Positions 43,310 through 46,336 of a stretch of DNA of 46,336 nucleotides are shown one piece after another. Position numbers and translations under genes: made by a program. Each line of letters starts with the position of its first letter. Within the stretch, counting starts at the first letter, position 1. The notes under the pieces were generated by a model. The model saw only the letters and a list, made by a program, of their open reading frames with translations. It was not told the origin of the DNA and made no database searches. This DNA is from Bacteroidota bacterium (lineage in GTDB: Bacteria; Bacteroidota; Bacteroidia; Chitinophagales; Chitinophagaceae), in the NCBI GenBank assembly GCA_025363385.1, contig JANYEA010000109.1:1-46336 (forward strand), given 5' to 3'.

Positions 43310-43316
43310 TTCAATC

Positions 43317-45448
43317 ATGGCAACTTATGATTCAAACCACGTAAAAATATTGCGCTGCTGGGACATCCCGGCAGCGGTAAAACTACTTTAGCCGAAAGCA
43401 TGTTATTCGAAGCCGGACTCATCAAACGTCGCGGCTCTGTGCTTTCAAAAAATACAGTGAGCGATTACCACGAATTAGAAACAGAACGCCAGAGTTCTGT
43501 TTTTTCTTCTTTAATGCATACCGTATGGCGCGACTATAAAATCAATATTATCGATACTCCTGGCTACGACGATTTTTCTGGTGAATTAATTAGTGCACTC
43601 AGAGTGGCAGATACCGGATTAATGATTTTGAATGCAGCAGTTGGTGTAGAAGTTGGAACGGATGTAATTTGGGAATACACTGATAAATTTAAAACACCCA
43701 CACTCTTTGTGATAAATCAACTCGACAAAGAAGAAGCCGATTTTGATAAAACATTGCAAGAAGCCAAAAGCCATTTTGGTGCCAACGTTGTGGCCGTTCA
43801 ATTTCCAGTTCAAACTGGTGCAAAATTCAATGCCATTATAGACGTGTTGAATATGGTGATGTATCACTACGGACCCGAGGGCGGTAAGCCTGCAAAAGAA
43901 CCCATTCCTGAACACTTAAAAGCAAGAGCTGAGCAACTGCATAAAGAACTGGTAGAAACGATAGCAGCGAATGATGAAGGTTTGATGGAAAAATATTTTG
44001 AGCTAGGTGAATTGGATGAAAACGATATGAAAGAAGGCCTGCACAAATCAATGATCCGCCACGATATCTTTCCCCTGTTCTGCGCATCTGCAGAAAAAAA
44101 TATGAGTAGCGGAAGAATCATGGGATTCATAGATAATGTTTGCCCATCAGCCAATGAAATGCCTCCTCAAAAAACAATATCCGGAAAATTATTACCCTGC
44201 GATCCAAAAGGCCCAGCCTGCATCTTTATTTTTAAAACCATTACCGAACCACATATAGGTGAACTGAGTTTATTTAAAGTCTTCAGCGGCACCATCAAAG
44301 CGGGATGCGAGCTGGTAAATGAAAACACAGGTGTTACAGAACAATTGAATCAACTACTATTACTTGAAGGCCATAATCGTATTCCTGTAAATGAATTAGT
44401 GGCTGGCGATATTGGGGCAACTTTAAAATTGCGTTCTACCTATGTGAACAATACTCTGCACGAGAAAGGTGCTAATATAGAATTGGAGCCCATCCAATTT
44501 CCAAAACCAAATGTAACCGTAGCCATAGCTACTGTAAATAAAGGAGATGATGAAAAATTGTCGCAAGTATTGCACACATTAATTAGCGAAGATGCAACCG
44601 TTCGTTTTGAAGTATCTCCCGAATTAAAACAGATACTATTACACTGCCAGGGTGAATTACACTTACAAGTCATTCAATGGAAAATTGCGCATATCCATAA
44701 ACTCGATATCACCATCGACAAACCAAAAATTCCATACAGAGAAACCATTCGAAAAAAAGCAGAGTCCACCTACCGCCATAAAAAACAAAGTGGCGGTGCA
44801 GGACAATTTGGTGAAGTATTCATGTTGGTTGAACCCTGGTACGAAGGAATTCCAGACCCTCCTGGCCTACACGTGAGGGGCAGAGATGAAATTAATCTCG
44901 ATTGGGGTGGCAAACTCGTGTATCTAAACTGTATTGTAGGTGGTGCCATTGATACACGTTTTCTTCCTGCTATTCTGAAAGGCATCATGGAAAAAATGCA
45001 TAACGGACCCATCACCGGTTCCTATGTGAGAGATGTTCGCGTGAGTGTGTATGATGGAAAAATGCATCCAGTAGATAGCAATGATATCTCTTTTAAAATT
45101 GCTGGTTTGCAGGCATTCCGCGCAGCATTCAAAGATGCTGATCCACAATTGCTCGAACCCATTTATCAGGTAGAAATCTCATGTCCGGATGATCAGGTTG
45201 GTGCTGTTATGGGCGACCTTCAAACTCGGATGGCTGTAGTTGAAGGAATGGAGGCTGAAGGCCATTTCCAAAAGATCACGGCAAAAGTTCCGCTTACACA
45301 AATGCACCAATACTCTTCATCGCTTAGAAGCTTAACACAGGGTCGTGCACGCTTCCATATGCAATTTGCTTCCTATGCACCCGTTGCTTTTGAAGTTCAG
45401 AAAAAACTGATGGATGCGTATAGCAAACACGATGTAGATAAAGAATAA
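43317..45448 (+). CDS. fusA2: Elongation factor G-like protein (EF-G2 type), apparent frameshift before the P-loop
   Basis: An EF-G paralogue, about 710 residues if the frame is joined. ATG 43317 reads MATYDSNHVK, then a stop at 43389 in its own frame; stepping back one base at the A run 43343-43347 gives NIALLGHPGSGKTTLAES and runs to 45448. One extra A would restore the protein. G1 is GHPGSGKT (16-23); G3 is DTPGYDDF (80-87) with Tyr84 in place of the catalytic His; G4 is NQLD (134-137), not NKxD; the G2 RGITI segment is replaced by ERQSSVFSS. Domain IV has GGAGQFGEVFMLVEPW. This matches the Bacteroidota EF-G2 type, reported to act without GTPase activity. A promoter was not found; it probably depends on the upstream gene. 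Confidence 0.85.
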
Positions 45449-45454
45449 TTTTTC

Positions 45455-45487
45455 AAAGAGGAAGGGAAAACACTCTTCCTCTTTTTT
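45455..45487 (+). terminator. Rho-independent terminator of the EF-G2 gene
   Basis: A 10-bp stem (AAAGAGGAAG at 45455-45464 with CTTCCTCTTT at 45475-45484), 10-base loop, then more T. It lies 6 bases after the stop. Confidence 0.9.
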
Positions 45488-45576
45488 CTCTGCTTTTTAC
45501 ATTTTACTTTTTACTTCTAATATTTTTATATCTCTTTTGTATCTTGGGTTATCTATCCATTGATAAATAATTAAAG

Positions 45577-46336
45577 ATGCCCCTCAAAAAAATTTTACCC
45601 GCCCTTTTTTTCTCTTTGCTTTTTTTAATTAATACAAATGTTCAGGCACAACCTTTTTCAAGTGCTTATTTCAGTGCGATGCAGTACCGCATGATCGGTC
45701 CGCATAGAGGTGGAAGAACAGTGGGTGCTGTAGGTGTTCCCTCTCAACCCAATGTATTTTATATTGGTGTAAACAATGGTGGGGTTTGGAAAAGTAACGA
45801 TTATGGTCGAGTGTGGAAACCCGTCTTTGATCAGATGCCAACTGGTTCTGTGGGCGACATCGCTGTTTCAGAATCAAACCCAAATATCGTTTTTGTAGGA
45901 TGTGGGGAAGGTATACAACGCCCCGATCTTTCTGTGGGTGATGGAGTGTATAAATCAACAGACGCAGGGAAAACCTGGACCAATATGGGCTTGAAAGATG
46001 GTCAGCAAATTGGCGATATCATTATTGATCCGAAAGATGAGAACAGAATTTTTGTAGCGGTGCTCGGGCATCCTTACGGACCCAATACAGAACGTGGGGT
46101 GTACAGAAGTTTAGATGGCGGTAAAAATTGGGAGCGTGTTTTATATAAAGACGAAAATACAGGTGCTGTTCAGGTAAACTTTGATCCAAATAATCCTCAA
46201 ATTCTATATGCAGACCTATGGGCTGGTCGTCAGGGTCCCTGGGAAAACGGTCAGTGGAATGGTAAAGAAAGTGGTCTGTTTAAATCAACTGATGGTGGCA
46301 CTACCTGGAAAAAACTTACCAAGGGCTTGCCATCTA
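45577..46336 (+). CDS. Secreted BNR/Asp-box (sortilin-like) repeat protein, 5' part only
   Basis: The frame is open from ATG 45577 to the window end, giving 253 residues of a longer protein. A signal peptide (about 1-24, ending NVQAQ) leads into AYFSAMQYRMIGPHRGGRTVGAVGVPSQ and Asp-box repeats STDAGKTW, SLDGGKNW and STDGGTTW, each a turn of a beta-propeller. The family is the VPS10/sortilin-like 'glycosyl hydrolase' group common in Bacteroidota; its function is unproven and no catalytic residue can be claimed. The signal peptide implies export. The C-terminal part lies outside the window. Confidence 0.9.
   Translation, partial: MPLKKILPALFFSLLFLINTNVQAQPFSSAYFSAMQYRMIGPHRGGRTVGAVGVPSQPNVFYIGVNNGGVWKSNDYGRVWKPVFDQMPTGSVGDIAVSESNPNIVFVGCGEGIQRPDLSVGDGVYKSTDAGKTWTNMGLKDGQQIGDIIIDPKDENRIFVAVLGHPYGPNTERGVYRSLDGGKNWERVLYKDENTGAVQVNFDPNNPQILYADLWAGRQGPWENGQWNGKESGLFKSTDGGTTWKKLTKGLPS

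Noticed and set aside
43331..43400. Alternative start inside the EF-G2 P-loop region
   Set aside because: The in-phase frame has no ATG before the P-loop and TGA lies at 43328, so any start there would be rare (ATT/CTG) and ATG 43400 would delete the P-loop.
45671..45958. 95-residue minus-strand frame
   Set aside because: It is antisense to the BNR-repeat gene, whose plus-strand reading is clear.
1..46336. tRNA, rRNA, CRISPR array or mobile element
   Set aside because: I looked for tRNA-like arms, repeat-spacer patterns and transposase motifs and saw none; this is by eye, so a short RNA gene could be missed.

Overview
The window is AT-rich, densely packed chromosomal DNA from a member of the Bacteroidota, most likely the Chitinophagaceae (Sediminibacterium/Hydrotalea-like). 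That placement is inference, drawn from gene content: a two-domain M16 protease, a LytS-type kinase, a GH3-type acyl-adenylating enzyme, a divergent EF-G paralogue, a Kdo 8-oxidase-like alcohol dehydrogenase and a Bacteroidota-type Nfu protein. Weak ribosome binding sites, TTG starts and several TAnnTTTG boxes (the Bacteroidota -7 element) fit the same picture. I see no rRNA, tRNA, CRISPR array, insertion sequence or phage gene; this looks like core chromosome with a few accessory insertions.

Layout. 1-3.65 kb: the 3' end of lysS and a secreted M16 protease, each followed by a hairpin terminator. 3.7-8.3 kb (minus): a LytS-type kinase, gmk, an HSDL2-like dehydrogenase and an exported M20 amidohydrolase, with a small unknown protein upstream. 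8.4-14.2 kb (plus): an acyltransferase plus acyl-CoA ligase pair, an OmpA-type lipoprotein and a hybrid histidine kinase. 14.2-15.6 kb: a one-domain asparaginase-like protein and a decayed lipoprotein hydrolase pseudogene. 15.6-22.5 kb (minus): kdnB-like, GH32 fructanase, sugar porter, kdsB, fatty-acid hydroxylase-like protein and dnaN. 22.6-25.6 kb: a REC-only response regulator diverging from recX, then an omega-amidase and nagA. 25.6-29 kb (minus): S41 lipoprotein protease, thiL and an inositol monophosphatase-like protein. 29-33.8 kb (plus): GT2, GH3-family enzyme, LysE exporter, an unknown exported protein and mtgA. 33.8-37.1 kb (minus): a PnuC/NadR-like nicotinamide riboside salvage pair, a polytopic membrane protein and nfu. 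37.4-46.3 kb: GH5 glycosidase, convergent uvrD/pcrA, a YkuD_2 protein, a two-domain VOC protein, a His-rich small protein, an EF-G2-type factor and the start of a secreted BNR-repeat protein.

How the genes fit together. Several groups look functional. KdsB and a KdnB-like oxidase point to 8-amino-Kdo in the outer-membrane lipid. GH32 plus the sugar porter form a fructan or sucrose cassette placed between them. PnuC and the NadR-like kinase would import and phosphorylate nicotinamide riboside. The acyltransferase and acyl-CoA ligase would act in lipid remodelling.

Most notable points: (1) the EF-G-like gene has lost the G3 catalytic histidine (DTPGY in place of DTPGH) and carries an apparent one-base frameshift just before its P-loop; (2) a His-rich 118-residue protein of unknown function lies 7 bases upstream of it; (3) kdnB-like and kdsB are both present but kdnA is not; (4) the GH5 enzyme has SEP in place of the near-invariant NEP; (5) a pseudogene at 14.8-15.6 kb can be read across several lesions. 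No wholly new multi-gene system is obvious; the His-rich protein plus EF-G2 unit is the best candidate.
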